Positions 7,536-16,469 of a DNA stretch of 64,000 nucleotides are shown one piece after another; position 1 is the stretch's first letter; each line of letters starts with the position of its first letter. Location: the NCBI RefSeq assembly GCF_039536325.1, contig NZ_BAAAYO010000006.1, positions 310,001 through 374,000 of the forward strand, given 5' to 3'. The notes beneath the pieces are model-generated. The model did not search any database, was not told the DNA's origin, and saw only the letters and a program-made list of their open reading frames with translations. The position numbers and the translations under genes are program-made. This stretch comes from Paenibacillus_AB hodogayensis (GTDB taxonomy: Bacteria > Bacillota > Bacilli > Paenibacillales > NBRC-103111).

Positions 7536-9178
7536 TATCCGTCCGTCCCCAAGCCGGCCCCCGTCTCCCGCAGGAAGACGCCCAACACCGCACCCGAACG
7601 TTCCTTCAGAAACGGCTCCAGCGCCAGATCGGACGCCTCGAGCTTTAGACCGCTTCGGTGTAGCAGGGAAAGAGCGTGTCGTACGACATCGGGCGTCGCT
7701 CTTTCGGCGCAAGATGGGATGACTGCGCCTCGCAACGCCTCCCGGCCCTCTAGAGCGGCCCCAACTTTCAGCACCCCATGACTGCGCAGGTCCGCCGCGC
7801 CCGGATTTTGCGCGTCCAGCAGCGCCGTTTGCAGCGCGTTTCGCAGCGCCCAGGTGACGTTCAGATCGGCGCGGCCGTACCAGCATTCGCCCGTGCCGAC
7901 CCAGATAACGGGAAAACCGGCCACGTCGGGTCCGACGCGGACGTCCGGCTGCCCTCGCAGCTTCGTCAAACAGTGCCAATAAAACCGGCAGCGTTCATCC
8001 TGCACCATATCGATCCTCACTGAACCGGCTGCAGGTCCGTCCACTGCTGACCGCTTGGCCAGACGTTTGTCCAGGCATGCCTGGAGTCCGCGGGCGATCG
8101 CCTCCGCCACCGACTCCCCGGCTCCGATGCCGTCGAAGGAGACCGCGCCGACGAGGGCGACGGCCAGACGGGATACATACGCTTCGATTCCCGCCCATGC
8201 CGCCTCCCAGCGAGCCTCCTCGTGAGTGAGCCCGCCGCAGACGACCGCCGGCAGCAATGCAGCAGGCCCCCCGCTTACCGGATCGACGGCCTGAACGCGA
8301 CATTGGGCAAGCGGAAACTGCTGCAGCTCTTCCTCCTCCCACCGATGAAAAATTCCCGTATGCTTGGACGTAAGCCCGCTCCAGCGTGCAAACCAATCGT
8401 CATTCGTTTCTTCGCTTTCCCGTTCGAACGCCTCCCCGGCTGCCGCCAGCATCGTCTCCGCATCCTTCGTGGGGCTAACAATCCTACCGACGGCTGCCTC
8501 CTTCGCCAACGGATGCGGCAAAAAAGGATGCCAGTCCCCTTCCAGCGTCTCCAGTTCCAGCACGTACAAAGCTTTTCCGTCCACCGGCTCGGGCCTTCCT
8601 CGAATCGATCCGCTCAGCAGGGATACGGTAACATTGGCGAGCAAAGCGCAGGCGTCCGGCATGTCTGTCGGCGCCTCCGAAGACTCGCAAACCCCGGGCC
8701 GATGCATCCGGCGCCACGCCGACTCCCAGCTTGCCGGGAACGCCGGATGCGCGAGGGGACCCGCCAAGCCAATGCGATCCAGCAGCAGGGCGGGGGCGAC
8801 GACGCTTCCCATCTCTTTGCAGGCAGCGAGAAGAAGACGCAGCTCTTCGATCCGGTCCTGCCCCGATCCGTACACAATATGCGGAAACGGCTTGACGAGC
8901 TCTCTCCACTCCTCCGGCCCCTGGCCCGGCAGGGCGATTTCCCGCACATCGGCTTTCCCTTTGCCTGACGGGGCTCCGTCTGCCCACTCCGCCAGCCGTT
9001 CCCGGTCGGCAGCCGCCGCGTCGGCCGGGGCGGCAAGCAGCACGTCGATCCTGTCGAACCCGCAATCGATCAAAGCCGCTACGAGGGCATGCAGCAGCGG
9101 ACCCGATCCTACCGCCAGGACGCCGGCTCCGGGAACGCGCCGCGTCGGGTTTGCGCCGGCATGGCCGTCATCTTTCAA
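7535..9178 (-). CDS. Putative thiazole-containing bacteriocin maturation protein (ThiF-like), N-terminally short
   Basis: 547 residues resembling the heterocycloanthracin-type maturation protein of Bacillus. The ThiF/E1-like nucleotide fold starts with GVLAVGSGPLLHALVAALID at about residue 20; acidic and Cys/Trp-rich stretches follow. Known relatives are around 630 residues and carry roughly 90-100 more N-terminal residues before this motif, a region expected to bind the precursor. Here GGGAGGTG precedes TTG 9178 by eight bases, so the short N-terminus looks genuine rather than a wrong start. Together with the YcaO fusion it would form the azole/azoline synthase. The precursor is not obvious nearby; in the B. 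cereus group it is also encoded elsewhere. Confidence 0.75.
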   Translation of the reverse strand: MKDDGHAGANPTRRVPGAGVLAVGSGPLLHALVAALIDCGFDRIDVLLAAPADAAAADRERLAEWADGAPSGKGKADVREIALPGQGPEEWRELVKPFPHIVYGSGQDRIEELRLLLAACKEMGSVVAPALLLDRIGLAGPLAHPAFPASWESAWRRMHRPGVCESSEAPTDMPDACALLANVTVSLLSGSIRGRPEPVDGKALYVLELETLEGDWHPFLPHPLAKEAAVGRIVSPTKDAETMLAAAGEAFERESEETNDDWFARWSGLTSKHTGIFHRWEEEELQQFPLAQCRVQAVDPVSGGPAALLPAVVCGGLTHEEARWEAAWAGIEAYVSRLAVALVGAVSFDGIGAGESVAEAIARGLQACLDKRLAKRSAVDGPAAGSVRIDMVQDERCRFYWHCLTKLRGQPDVRVGPDVAGFPVIWVGTGECWYGRADLNVTWALRNALQTALLDAQNPGAADLRSHGVLKVGAALEGREALRGAVIPSCAERATPDVVRHALSLLHRSGLKLEASDLALEPFLKERSGAVLGVFLRETGAGLGTDG

Positions 9179-9278
9179 GCTAACAACACCTCCCGTCACT
9201 TGTCTGATCCTTCTATCGTCATCCTATGCGCGTCCCGTTGTCCCTCATACCGGTCAATCGATCAAAACCGGCGCGGCA

Positions 9279-9323
9279 AAAAGCCGTCCCGGCCGATCTT
9301 CGCAGATCCGCCCGGGACGGCTT
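9279..9323 (-). terminator. Rho-independent terminator after the DUF3502 binding protein
   Basis: AAAGCCGTCCCGG and its complement CCGGGACGGCTTT form a 13-bp stem around a 19-base loop that itself can pair (GATCTGCGAAGATC). On the minus strand TTTTT follows. It ends the sugar operon beginning at 16084. Confidence 0.85.
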
Positions 9324-9334
9324 TGCCGCACCGC

Positions 9335-10846
9335 TTACTTTTTGCTTGCCGCCCAACTGTCGAGCTGCTTCTGTTTCTCGGCGATCACCTTGTCGATGCC
9401 GGCCGCCTTCAAAGCCGCATTGAATTTGGGCAAAATTTCTTCGGGATCGAGCGTACCGGTCTCCAGCCCCATCGAATATTGCTGGATGACGTTGTTGATC
9501 GCGGCCAGCTCGGTTTTGACCGGAGCCGGGTTGTACATGAACCCGAGCGCCGCCGATTTCTTGGAATTTTTGTTGAATTCGGCCATGTCCTTCCAAATAT
9601 CCGGTCCGTCCGACGTCCACGGATGCGTCAGCAGCTGATTGCCGAACATCCAGCCTTGTCTCAGGTTGTAGCCGCTCTTGGAAGCTTCAAGCCCTTGCGG
9701 GAAGTCGATCGTGTTGTTCGGCTGCTTGGCGTAGTGCTGTCCTTCGATTCCCCAAGCGAGCAGGTTGACCAGATCTTTGTCGGAGTACATCAGGTTGAGC
9801 AGCATCATCGCTCTTTCGGGGTTTTTGGAATTCGCCGCGATCGCAAACATTGCGTTCGTAATCGCTACCGTATCGGTTTTCGGCGTACCCAGCTTCACTT
9901 CCGTCACTTCCGCGCCGACAATTTGCGAAGTCTGCGACGGAATGCCCGGCTTGCCTTTGTTAACGGTGGCGAATCCGATGTTCGCCTTCATGTAGTCTTT
10001 ACCGCTTTGCTTGCTGGTCGCGATATCTTTAGGAATGTAGCCCGCCTGATACCATCTTCTCAATGTTTTGACCACATTGGCGTAATACGGCGTTTCATAC
10101 AGGTTGACGACCTTCAGGCCATCCAGATTGTCCAGTACCCCGATCATGTCCCCGAGCGGGTCGACGGTGGTAATGACGAGCGAGTAGGCCAGCGAAGCGG
10201 CCGCCGTCGCCTTGCCGAGCAGGTTGTAGGTCGGGTAGTTTTCTTTGATCTTTTGAAAAACCGGGTCGATGTCGTCAAGCTTCTTAATATTGCTGACGTC
10301 GATATTGTACTTTTTCAGCATATCCGTGCGCATCAGAATCGTCGGGTAGGAGGCAAAATCGCGAATGCTCGGCACGGCGTAGGTAATGCCGTTGATTTTG
10401 GAGGCGGCCAGCACTTCGGGCTGGAAGGAAGCCACAATGTCTTTGCCGTGCTTCTTCAGCAGATCGTCCAGCGGCAGCAGCTGCTTTTGCGACACTTCGG
10501 AGATGTATTGGTCTTCGCCGGTGAATACCAGGTCGGCCTTCTCGTTGCCGGCGAGCATCAAAATCTTTTGCTGCGTCCAGGCGGCCGGTTCGATCCGGTT
10601 CAGCTTGACGGTTGCGTTGATTTTGGCCTGAGTTATTTTGTTGATCTCTTTCTCGACCAGCCCGATATCGCGCTGGTTGTTCCCCCAGAACGCAATCGAG
10701 ATTTCATAAGGCGGCAGCTGACTTTCTCCCGTTTTGCCGCCTGCGGCTCCTTTCTTGTCGCCAGGTGGATTGGAGCCGCAGCCGCTTACTACCAGGCCTG
10801 CAGCCAGTACGGAGAACAGTAACGATTGAACCGTTTTTTTGAACAT
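9335..10846 (-). CDS. Sugar ABC transporter solute-binding lipoprotein, DUF3502 type
   Basis: 503-residue extracellular binding protein. The signal peptide has the lipobox VVSGCGS (Cys about 22), followed by a Gly/Lys linker. The core matches family-1 solute-binding proteins of the LplA type with the C-terminal DUF3502 region (…ITNAMFAIAANSKNPERAMMLLNLMYSD…). It delivers oligosaccharides to LplB/LplC-like permeases; those encoded at 14254-16084 in the same operon are the likely partners. The start is ATG 10846 with GGGAGGTC seven bases upstream. It is the last gene of the operon, unusual because binding proteins more often lead such operons. Confidence 0.9.
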   Translation of the reverse strand: MFKKTVQSLLFSVLAAGLVVSGCGSNPPGDKKGAAGGKTGESQLPPYEISIAFWGNNQRDIGLVEKEINKITQAKINATVKLNRIEPAAWTQQKILMLAGNEKADLVFTGEDQYISEVSQKQLLPLDDLLKKHGKDIVASFQPEVLAASKINGITYAVPSIRDFASYPTILMRTDMLKKYNIDVSNIKKLDDIDPVFQKIKENYPTYNLLGKATAAASLAYSLVITTVDPLGDMIGVLDNLDGLKVVNLYETPYYANVVKTLRRWYQAGYIPKDIATSKQSGKDYMKANIGFATVNKGKPGIPSQTSQIVGAEVTEVKLGTPKTDTVAITNAMFAIAANSKNPERAMMLLNLMYSDKDLVNLLAWGIEGQHYAKQPNNTIDFPQGLEASKSGYNLRQGWMFGNQLLTHPWTSDGPDIWKDMAEFNKNSKKSAALGFMYNPAPVKTELAAINNVIQQYSMGLETGTLDPEEILPKFNAALKAAGIDKVIAEKQKQLDSWAASKK

Positions 10847-10948
10847 AGAATGACCTCCCGGATCTTCTAAAATCAAACGTTCTCAACCTCGGCCTTTCTG
10901 TAAGCGCTTGCTTGATCGGCGAGGGAAGGGCGGATCGAGCCCTCCCGG

Positions 10949-12142
10949 TTAGGCGGTCTGCTCGGACCGCTTCTTGACTTGCAGCCACATGACCAGGAAG
11001 CCGAACACCCCGGCCAGCGATACGATGGCGCTGATCTCGTACATGACTCGCGGACCGAGATGATCGAACATCCAGCCGCCGACCAGACCCGCCACGATGC
11101 CCGAGATGCCTCCCCAGGTAAGCGCGTAGATCGCTTGCCCCGTCGCCCGGTATTCGCCGGGAATAAGATGGGCCGACAAGCTCGTGCCGACGTAATAGTA
11201 GCCTCCGAACGTAATGCAATGCAGCACTTGGATAAAAATGATGTGCAGAGGACCGCCGACGACCGACATGAGCAGCCAGCGGACCGTAAAGAGCACGCTG
11301 ACGACGACAAGACAGCCGATCATCATCTTCGTCGATTTTTTCAAATAGCGGTCAAACAACAGAAATACCGGGATTTCGAAGATGGCGGACAAAAACACCG
11401 ACCAGCCGATCAGCTCCTTGGAGCCTCCGAGATTGGAGATGTACAACGACACAAAGGTTTGGTTGATCGAATTGGGCACCGAAATCAATACCCCGAGCAC
11501 GACGAACGTAAAGAAAATTTTGCTGGAGAACATGACCTTCCAATAGCTCTGCCTTTCCTTCTTCGGCTTGGAGGTCACGTTGCCCCGAGGCAAGCCGACG
11601 GTGAACAGCAGCGAGACAAGCATCATGACGCCGTACAGCACCCACAGATTGAGCAGCCCCATCCAACTGATGACCGGTCCCGCCAGGACGGCGATAATCG
11701 CCCATCCCAGCGAGCCCCATACCCGGAAGGCTCCGAATTTGTATTTCGTATTCTCGATCGCATTCAGGATCAGACTGTTGCTCTGCGAGAACGTCGGGCT
11801 GTTGAAGAAGAAGAACACCAGCATGACCGCAAAAATCCACGCGTATTCCCTCAACTGGAACACGACGACGGTCGCCAGCAAATTGCCGATCAGCAGCAGG
11901 ACCAGTATTCTCCTGACGTTTTGCAGCCGATCGCTCCAATAGCCCCAGAACGGATTCGCGAAAATGGAGATGAACGGACCGCCTGCCATAATCATGCCGA
12001 TCTGGATTTTGCTCAGCCCGATTTCCTGGAAGTACAGCGGGAAGAAGGACGTTAATATCGCAATCGTTCCGTACAAAAAGAAGTTAAAGCGTTTGAGGGT
12101 CGATAGTCGTTTCTCACTTTCCCCGACGGATAAATCGGCCAT
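10949..12142 (-). CDS. MFS transporter, MFS_1-like/LacY-type
   Basis: 397 residues with about 12 membrane helices. The early segment GMIMAGGPFISIFANPFWGYWSDRL contains the MFS motif-A-like G…WSDR loop. The N-terminal FNFFLYGTIAILTSFFPLYFQEIGLS is typical of the sugar/nucleoside symporter-like MFS_1 group. It lies between the dehydrogenase and the binding-protein gene, so it probably moves a substrate or product of the same sugar pathway. RBS AAGGGGTGA precedes ATG 12142. Having both an ABC importer and an MFS carrier in one operon suggests two substrates, or uptake plus efflux. Confidence 0.88.
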   Translation of the reverse strand: MADLSVGESEKRLSTLKRFNFFLYGTIAILTSFFPLYFQEIGLSKIQIGMIMAGGPFISIFANPFWGYWSDRLQNVRRILVLLLIGNLLATVVVFQLREYAWIFAVMLVFFFFNSPTFSQSNSLILNAIENTKYKFGAFRVWGSLGWAIIAVLAGPVISWMGLLNLWVLYGVMMLVSLLFTVGLPRGNVTSKPKKERQSYWKVMFSSKIFFTFVVLGVLISVPNSINQTFVSLYISNLGGSKELIGWSVFLSAIFEIPVFLLFDRYLKKSTKMMIGCLVVVSVLFTVRWLLMSVVGGPLHIIFIQVLHCITFGGYYYVGTSLSAHLIPGEYRATGQAIYALTWGGISGIVAGLVGGWMFDHLGPRVMYEISAIVSLAGVFGFLVMWLQVKKRSEQTA

Positions 12143-12178
12143 TAGAAGCCCATCACCCCTTTCGCTTTGTTGCCGCCT

Positions 12179-13309
12179 CTACAGCCGGATAGCGGTCGAA
12201 TTGGACTGCTCGGTAATTTCTTCCGCGCTTACTTCGCGTCCCAGCCGGTCGGACAAGTAAATGCCTTCGCTGATAAACATCGTCTGCAGGGCGATATGAG
12301 CGGTCGGAAGCAGCTCGACCCGTCCTTGCAGCGCAGCGATCCAGTGATGCTGGGACGACTGGTACGCATCGTAGTTTTCTTTCAGATGATTCCATCGGCC
12401 GTCCATTTCGTCCAGGTTGACCGAACAGTTCAGGTCGATATCGCAAGCCGTCGTATGGAAGCTGAACGGCGCCAGAACGGTCTGGTCGGAATAGGCCGGC
12501 ATTTTGACTCCGCCCTTGGACCCAACGATGCTGCAGCCCTCGATACCCCCCAGATGGATGCTCCACGCTTCATACACATCCAGCGTAGCCCCGCCTTCGA
12601 ACTTGACGAACCCGAGCCCTAGCTCCTCTACGTCGAAGGTCGCCTCTTGGGCCCGCTTCGGGTCCATCTCGATTTCGCGGTACCCCTTACCGGACACGCG
12701 CAGCACTTTGGGGGTGTCCATTAAGTATAACATTTGCGCAATATGATACACGCCCATGTCGATCAAAGCTCCGCCCGCCGCGATCGACTTGTTCAGGAAC
12801 GCCGGCGTGCCGTACCCGTCGATAAACGGCCGACCTCTGCGCCGGTGTCCGGTCGCCCGCGCATGGTAGATGCTGCCGAGCATGCCGCCGTCGATCAGCG
12901 CCTTGGCCGCCTTCGTCTCCTTGCGGTACAGCGTGCCCAGCTGGACGTGCAGCTTCTTCCCGTGCGCCTCGGCCGCCTCGAGCATCGTAACCCCGTCACG
13001 GTACGCTCCGGCTATCGGCTTCTCGCAATAGACGTCCTTGCCGGCCTCGAAGGCGGCAATCGTCACCGGAGCATGCAGATTGTTATGGAGACATACGTCG
13101 ACCGCTTCGATATCGTCGCGCTTCAGCATTTCCCGAAAGTCGGCATACACATGCGGGATATGAAACTGCTCGGCGACCTTCCTGGCCTCCTGCTCGTTCA
13201 CGTCGCAGATCGCCACCACCTCGGCGTCCTGGATATTCGCATAATTTCGCAAATGCGCTTTCCCGATCAATCCCGCGCCAATAATGCCGATTCTCACTTT
13301 TGTTCCCAT
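12179..13309 (-). CDS. Gfo/Idh/MocA family sugar dehydrogenase
   Basis: 376-residue NAD(P)-dependent oxidoreductase. The N-terminal Rossmann motif is IGIIGAGLIGKAHL, the family signature YCEKPIAG holds the catalytic-site lysine at about residue 95, and the typical DMGVYHIAQMLYLM helix with Asp/His follows. Members oxidise or isomerise cyclitols, hexoses or glycosides. Its position beside a TIM-barrel isomerase and transporters marks it as part of a sugar-catabolic operon; the exact substrate cannot be read from sequence. Confidence 0.9.
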   Translation of the reverse strand: MGTKVRIGIIGAGLIGKAHLRNYANIQDAEVVAICDVNEQEARKVAEQFHIPHVYADFREMLKRDDIEAVDVCLHNNLHAPVTIAAFEAGKDVYCEKPIAGAYRDGVTMLEAAEAHGKKLHVQLGTLYRKETKAAKALIDGGMLGSIYHARATGHRRRGRPFIDGYGTPAFLNKSIAAGGALIDMGVYHIAQMLYLMDTPKVLRVSGKGYREIEMDPKRAQEATFDVEELGLGFVKFEGGATLDVYEAWSIHLGGIEGCSIVGSKGGVKMPAYSDQTVLAPFSFHTTACDIDLNCSVNLDEMDGRWNHLKENYDAYQSSQHHWIAALQGRVELLPTAHIALQTMFISEGIYLSDRLGREVSAEEITEQSNSTAIRL

Positions 13310-13330
13310 CCGATTCTTCTCTCCTTTAAT

Positions 13331-14143
13331 TTATATAGTCGCTGCTGGGGCTGCGCTAACTTGGGTCAAAATCCGTTTTACCGAGGCGATCGCCCATTCC
13401 ATCTCCAAATATTGGTTGCCCGGAGCGTTATATTCGATGCCCCAGTAGCCGTCGTATCCGGCTTCCGTCAACGTCCGCACAAGCTTCTCGGCCCGATCCG
13501 AAGCGACGGTGCGCCCATCGAAATGCGTATGGTATACCCAAGGCGCAACCAGGCTGTCGCCGATCTCCTCGTCCTCCGACCAGCGGCCCATATGGAGCAG
13601 GATGCCGAAGCTCCTATGGTCGACGGCTTCCGCAACCCGTTTCAAGTAATGCGGGCTTTTGGACGTACCCATATGGTTCTCCGGCCCGACGATAATGCCG
13701 AGGTCTGAAGCGCGCGCCGACAGCTCCTGGAAATGCTTGACGGTATACTCGAACTGCTCCTCCGTCAAAGGCTCGGACTGTTTATCCCCAGTGTCGATGC
13801 GGACCGTCTTGGCGCCGAGCGTCTCGGCGATTTTCAGATAGGCGACCGCATTGCCGAACAGCATCTGCCTTCTGTCCGGGTCCGCGTCCCACAGATGGGC
13901 TCCGTCGACCGCCAGATTAATAACCGTCATCTCTTTCTCGTCCAGCGCTTCGCGAACCTTCTGGATGTAGGCGTCGTCGGGCAGTTTAAAAATATTTTGA
14001 CGCAAGTCCTGGAAAGTTCCGTTCCACAGATCGACCGTATTGAGGTTGTATCTGTATTTGGAGGATTCCAGATAGCCGAACGTATCCATCTTCCCCTCGT
14101 TCATCGTGTTGAAAAAGGAAAAGCCGCCAATGCTGATTTTCAT
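13331..14143 (-). CDS. Sugar phosphate isomerase/epimerase (AP endonuclease family 2 TIM barrel)
   Basis: 270-residue TIM barrel of the IolE/hydroxypyruvate-isomerase-like family. Metal-ligand motifs are GPENHMGTS (Glu) and YHTHFDGR (His/Asp), with a C-terminal GIEYNAPGNQ strand supplying a final glutamate. These enzymes interconvert keto- and aldo-sugars or epimerise them with a divalent metal. It is 21 bases upstream of the dehydrogenase gene and surely co-transcribed. The substrate is unknown. Confidence 0.88.
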   Translation of the reverse strand: MKISIGGFSFFNTMNEGKMDTFGYLESSKYRYNLNTVDLWNGTFQDLRQNIFKLPDDAYIQKVREALDEKEMTVINLAVDGAHLWDADPDRRQMLFGNAVAYLKIAETLGAKTVRIDTGDKQSEPLTEEQFEYTVKHFQELSARASDLGIIVGPENHMGTSKSPHYLKRVAEAVDHRSFGILLHMGRWSEDEEIGDSLVAPWVYHTHFDGRTVASDRAEKLVRTLTEAGYDGYWGIEYNAPGNQYLEMEWAIASVKRILTQVSAAPAATI

Positions 14144-14253
14144 CTGTTCTCGTCCTCCCTATTCTTGATCCTGCCAATGGGTCTAACCGGTCCCCGCCCG
14201 TTAAGCTTGATGAACGACCCTCACCCCCTTTCCGAATTCCGCACCGGCGAAGC

Positions 14254-15138
14254 TTACCCTTTGATCGCGCCTACGGTCAGGCCCTTGACAAAATATTTTT
14301 GAAAAAACGGGTATGCAATCAATATAGGAAGCACTCCGATCACCGCTATGGCGAGCCGCACCCCTTGCGTAGGAATAACGCTCGACTCCTCGACCCGGCT
14401 GGAATAGTCCGCATTTTCCAGCAAATACTGCACGTTCAGCAAAATCGTGTTCAGCAGCACCTGAATGCTGTAGTAGCGGTTGTCGGTAATGTAAATCAGC
14501 CCGTTGAACCAGTCATTCCAATAATGAATCACCTGAAACAAGCCCACCGTCGCCAGAACCGGCAGCGAAAGCGGCAGCACCATCTGGAAAAAGATCCGGA
14601 ACTCCCCGGCCCCGTCGATATGCGCCGATTCGAGCACGGGACCCGGAATCGACACCGAGAAGAAGGTACGCAGCAGGATGACGTAAAAAGCGTTTACCAA
14701 AAGTCCCGGCACGATCAGGGCGAACAGCGTGTTTTTAATATCGAACAGGTTTGTGTACATCAGATACGTCGAGACAAGTCCGCCGTTGAACAGCATCGTG
14801 AAGAAGATAAAGAAGGACATCGCGTTGCGCATCGGCATATCGCGTTTGGACAGCGGATAAGCGAGCAGCGTCATGATCGCGAGACTGGCCAGCGTCCCGA
14901 TTGCGGTCACCAGGATCGAAACCCCGTAGGCGTTGAAGATGACCGACGAGTCCTGGAACAAAAACCGGTAACTTTCCAGACTGAACTTGCTCGGATAGAA
15001 CGAGTAGCCGTTCTTAATGATCGCATTCTCATCGGTCAGCGACGCCGAGATGAGCAGCAGGAACGGAATCAGACAAAACACGCCGATCAGCGCGAATAGG
15101 ATTTGGATCACAACCTGCTCGATTCTACTATGCTTCAT
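14254..15138 (-). CDS. Carbohydrate ABC transporter permease, LplC family
   Basis: 294 residues, six membrane helices, with the EAA loop DGAGEFRIFFQMVLPLSLPV at about residues 187-206 that docks to the ATPase. It ends with the FFQKYFVKGLTVGAIKG tail of LplC/YtcP-like (CUT1) permeases. It forms the inner-membrane channel with the LplB-like subunit 13 bases upstream. No ATPase gene is present; CUT1 systems of this type commonly share an MsmX-like ATPase encoded elsewhere. About 110 bases separate it from the isomerase gene. Confidence 0.92.
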   Translation of the reverse strand: MKHSRIEQVVIQILFALIGVFCLIPFLLLISASLTDENAIIKNGYSFYPSKFSLESYRFLFQDSSVIFNAYGVSILVTAIGTLASLAIMTLLAYPLSKRDMPMRNAMSFFIFFTMLFNGGLVSTYLMYTNLFDIKNTLFALIVPGLLVNAFYVILLRTFFSVSIPGPVLESAHIDGAGEFRIFFQMVLPLSLPVLATVGLFQVIHYWNDWFNGLIYITDNRYYSIQVLLNTILLNVQYLLENADYSSRVEESSVIPTQGVRLAIAVIGVLPILIAYPFFQKYFVKGLTVGAIKG

Positions 15139-15151
15139 TGGCTTCTCCCTC

Positions 15152-16084
15152 CTAGAACAGCGCGTTGTCCGGATTGTTTTTCTTCACGACGTAGTTGGAG
15201 ATCAGGATCAGCACGAACCCGACGACCGACTGGTACAGCCCGGCTGCAGACGCCATCCCGATATCGCCGTTTTTGAGCAAAGCCCGGTATACGTAAGTAT
15301 CGAGCACGTTGGTGGTTGGCTGCAGCGGCCCGGAATCGAGCGGCACCTGGTAGAATAGGCCGAAGTCCGCATAAAAAATTCGTCCTATCTGCAGCAGCGT
15401 CATAATGACGATGATCGGCGTAATCGAAGGAATCGTAATATGCAGAATTTGCTGGAATTTGCCCGCGCCGTCGATGGTGGCGGCTTCGTAATATTCGTGG
15501 TCGATGCCGACGACAGCGGCAAAGTAAATGATGCATAGATAGCCGACGCCGCTCCACAGCTTCACGATGGTCAGGATGAAGGGCCAATATTTGGGCTCCG
15601 TGTACCACATAATCTCATCCATGCCGAGCAGCGGCAGTATCGTTTTATTGATAAACCCGGTCTCCATGCTGAGCAGCGAGAAGACGAGGTAACCGATAAT
15701 GACCGTGGAGATCAGATAAGGAAGCAGAATGACGCTTTGATAAAATCTCGACAAGAAGCGGTTTTTCAATTCGTTGAGCAAAATCGCCATCGCGACCGAA
15801 AAGAGCAGGTTCAACGCGATAAATGCGACATTGTACAAAATCGTATTGCGCGTAATCGTGTACGCTTCCGTCGTTTTGAACAAATATTCGAAATTGCGGA
15901 ACCCGACCCAGTCGCCGCCCAGCAAGCCTTTGGAAAAATCGATGTCCTTGAAGGCGATAATGATGCCGAACATCGGGAAGTAATTATTGATAAGCAGATA
16001 GACGATTCCGGGAAGGACCATCAAATAAAGCACTTTATATTTTTTGAAGCTTTTCAACGTCGCTCGGTTGGACCATGATGACAT
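15152..16084 (-). CDS. Carbohydrate ABC transporter permease, LplB family
   Basis: 310 residues with six predicted helices; the start KKYKVLYLMVLPGIVYLLINNYFPM… and the sequence FKDIDFSKGLLGGDWVGF are characteristic of LplB/YteP-type permeases. The EAA loop is TIDGAGKFQQILHITIPSI. It leads the operon, whose sigma-A promoter and CcpA-like site lie 230-290 bases upstream. The start is ATG 16084 after GGGGATGGG. Partner of the LplC-like subunit and the DUF3502 binding protein at the operon's end. Confidence 0.92.
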   Translation of the reverse strand: MSSWSNRATLKSFKKYKVLYLMVLPGIVYLLINNYFPMFGIIIAFKDIDFSKGLLGGDWVGFRNFEYLFKTTEAYTITRNTILYNVAFIALNLLFSVAMAILLNELKNRFLSRFYQSVILLPYLISTVIIGYLVFSLLSMETGFINKTILPLLGMDEIMWYTEPKYWPFILTIVKLWSGVGYLCIIYFAAVVGIDHEYYEAATIDGAGKFQQILHITIPSITPIIVIMTLLQIGRIFYADFGLFYQVPLDSGPLQPTTNVLDTYVYRALLKNGDIGMASAAGLYQSVVGFVLILISNYVVKKNNPDNALF

Positions 16085-16313
16085 TGGCGATTCCCATCCC
16101 CTCTGTTTGAATGAATGCCCGTTTCCTTACCCGGCGCATGGTTTGTTTCATTCTTCCCTTTATACCGTTTATTCGGAACGCAGCACCTCCCCGGCTTAAT
16201 CATGATCCAAGCCCGCAATTTCAAAAGCGATTTCATTTTGCGCACTTGCAATACGGCTTAAATCGCCGCTTTTATGATTCTTCCAATGGACAAATTAATT
16301 AAACAAAAAATTT

Positions 16314-16327
16314 TGAATGCGCTTACC
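16314..16327 (-). promoter_or_regulatory. CcpA (cre)-like site
   Basis: Minus strand GGTAAGCGCATTCA matches the catabolite responsive element pattern TGNAANCGNNNNCA with one mismatch. It lies just downstream of the operon's -10 box, a position suited to carbon catabolite repression. Confidence 0.5.
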
Positions 16328-16343
16328 ATTTCGATTTGAGATC

Positions 16344-16373
16344 ATTATATTTGCTCTCGCTTCTGTTTGTCAA
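16344..16373 (-). promoter_or_regulatory. Sigma-A promoter of the sugar ABC operon
   Basis: TTGACA (16368-16373) and TATAAT (16344-16349), both perfect, with an 18-base spacer, read on the minus strand. They direct transcription to the LplB gene about 250 bases away. Confidence 0.85.
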
Positions 16374-16440
16374 CGATTTATTTTTTGGCATAAAACGCAG
16401 GTTTAACGCTGTTTTTACGCTAAAACCGGGTAATTCCTCA

Positions 16441-16469
16441 TTGACATCGATGCTTGCACTATTTACAAT
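16441..16469 (+). promoter_or_regulatory. Sigma-A promoter toward the ROK regulator
   Basis: TTGACA, 17-base spacer, TACAAT on the plus strand. The transcript would start near 16476 and run about 180 bases to the ROK gene, passing a ribosome site with a two-codon frame near 16535-16554. Confidence 0.75.

Noticed and set aside
9089..10822. 577-codon plus-strand frame opposite the binding protein
   Set aside because: Shadow of a clear lipoprotein gene on the other strand.
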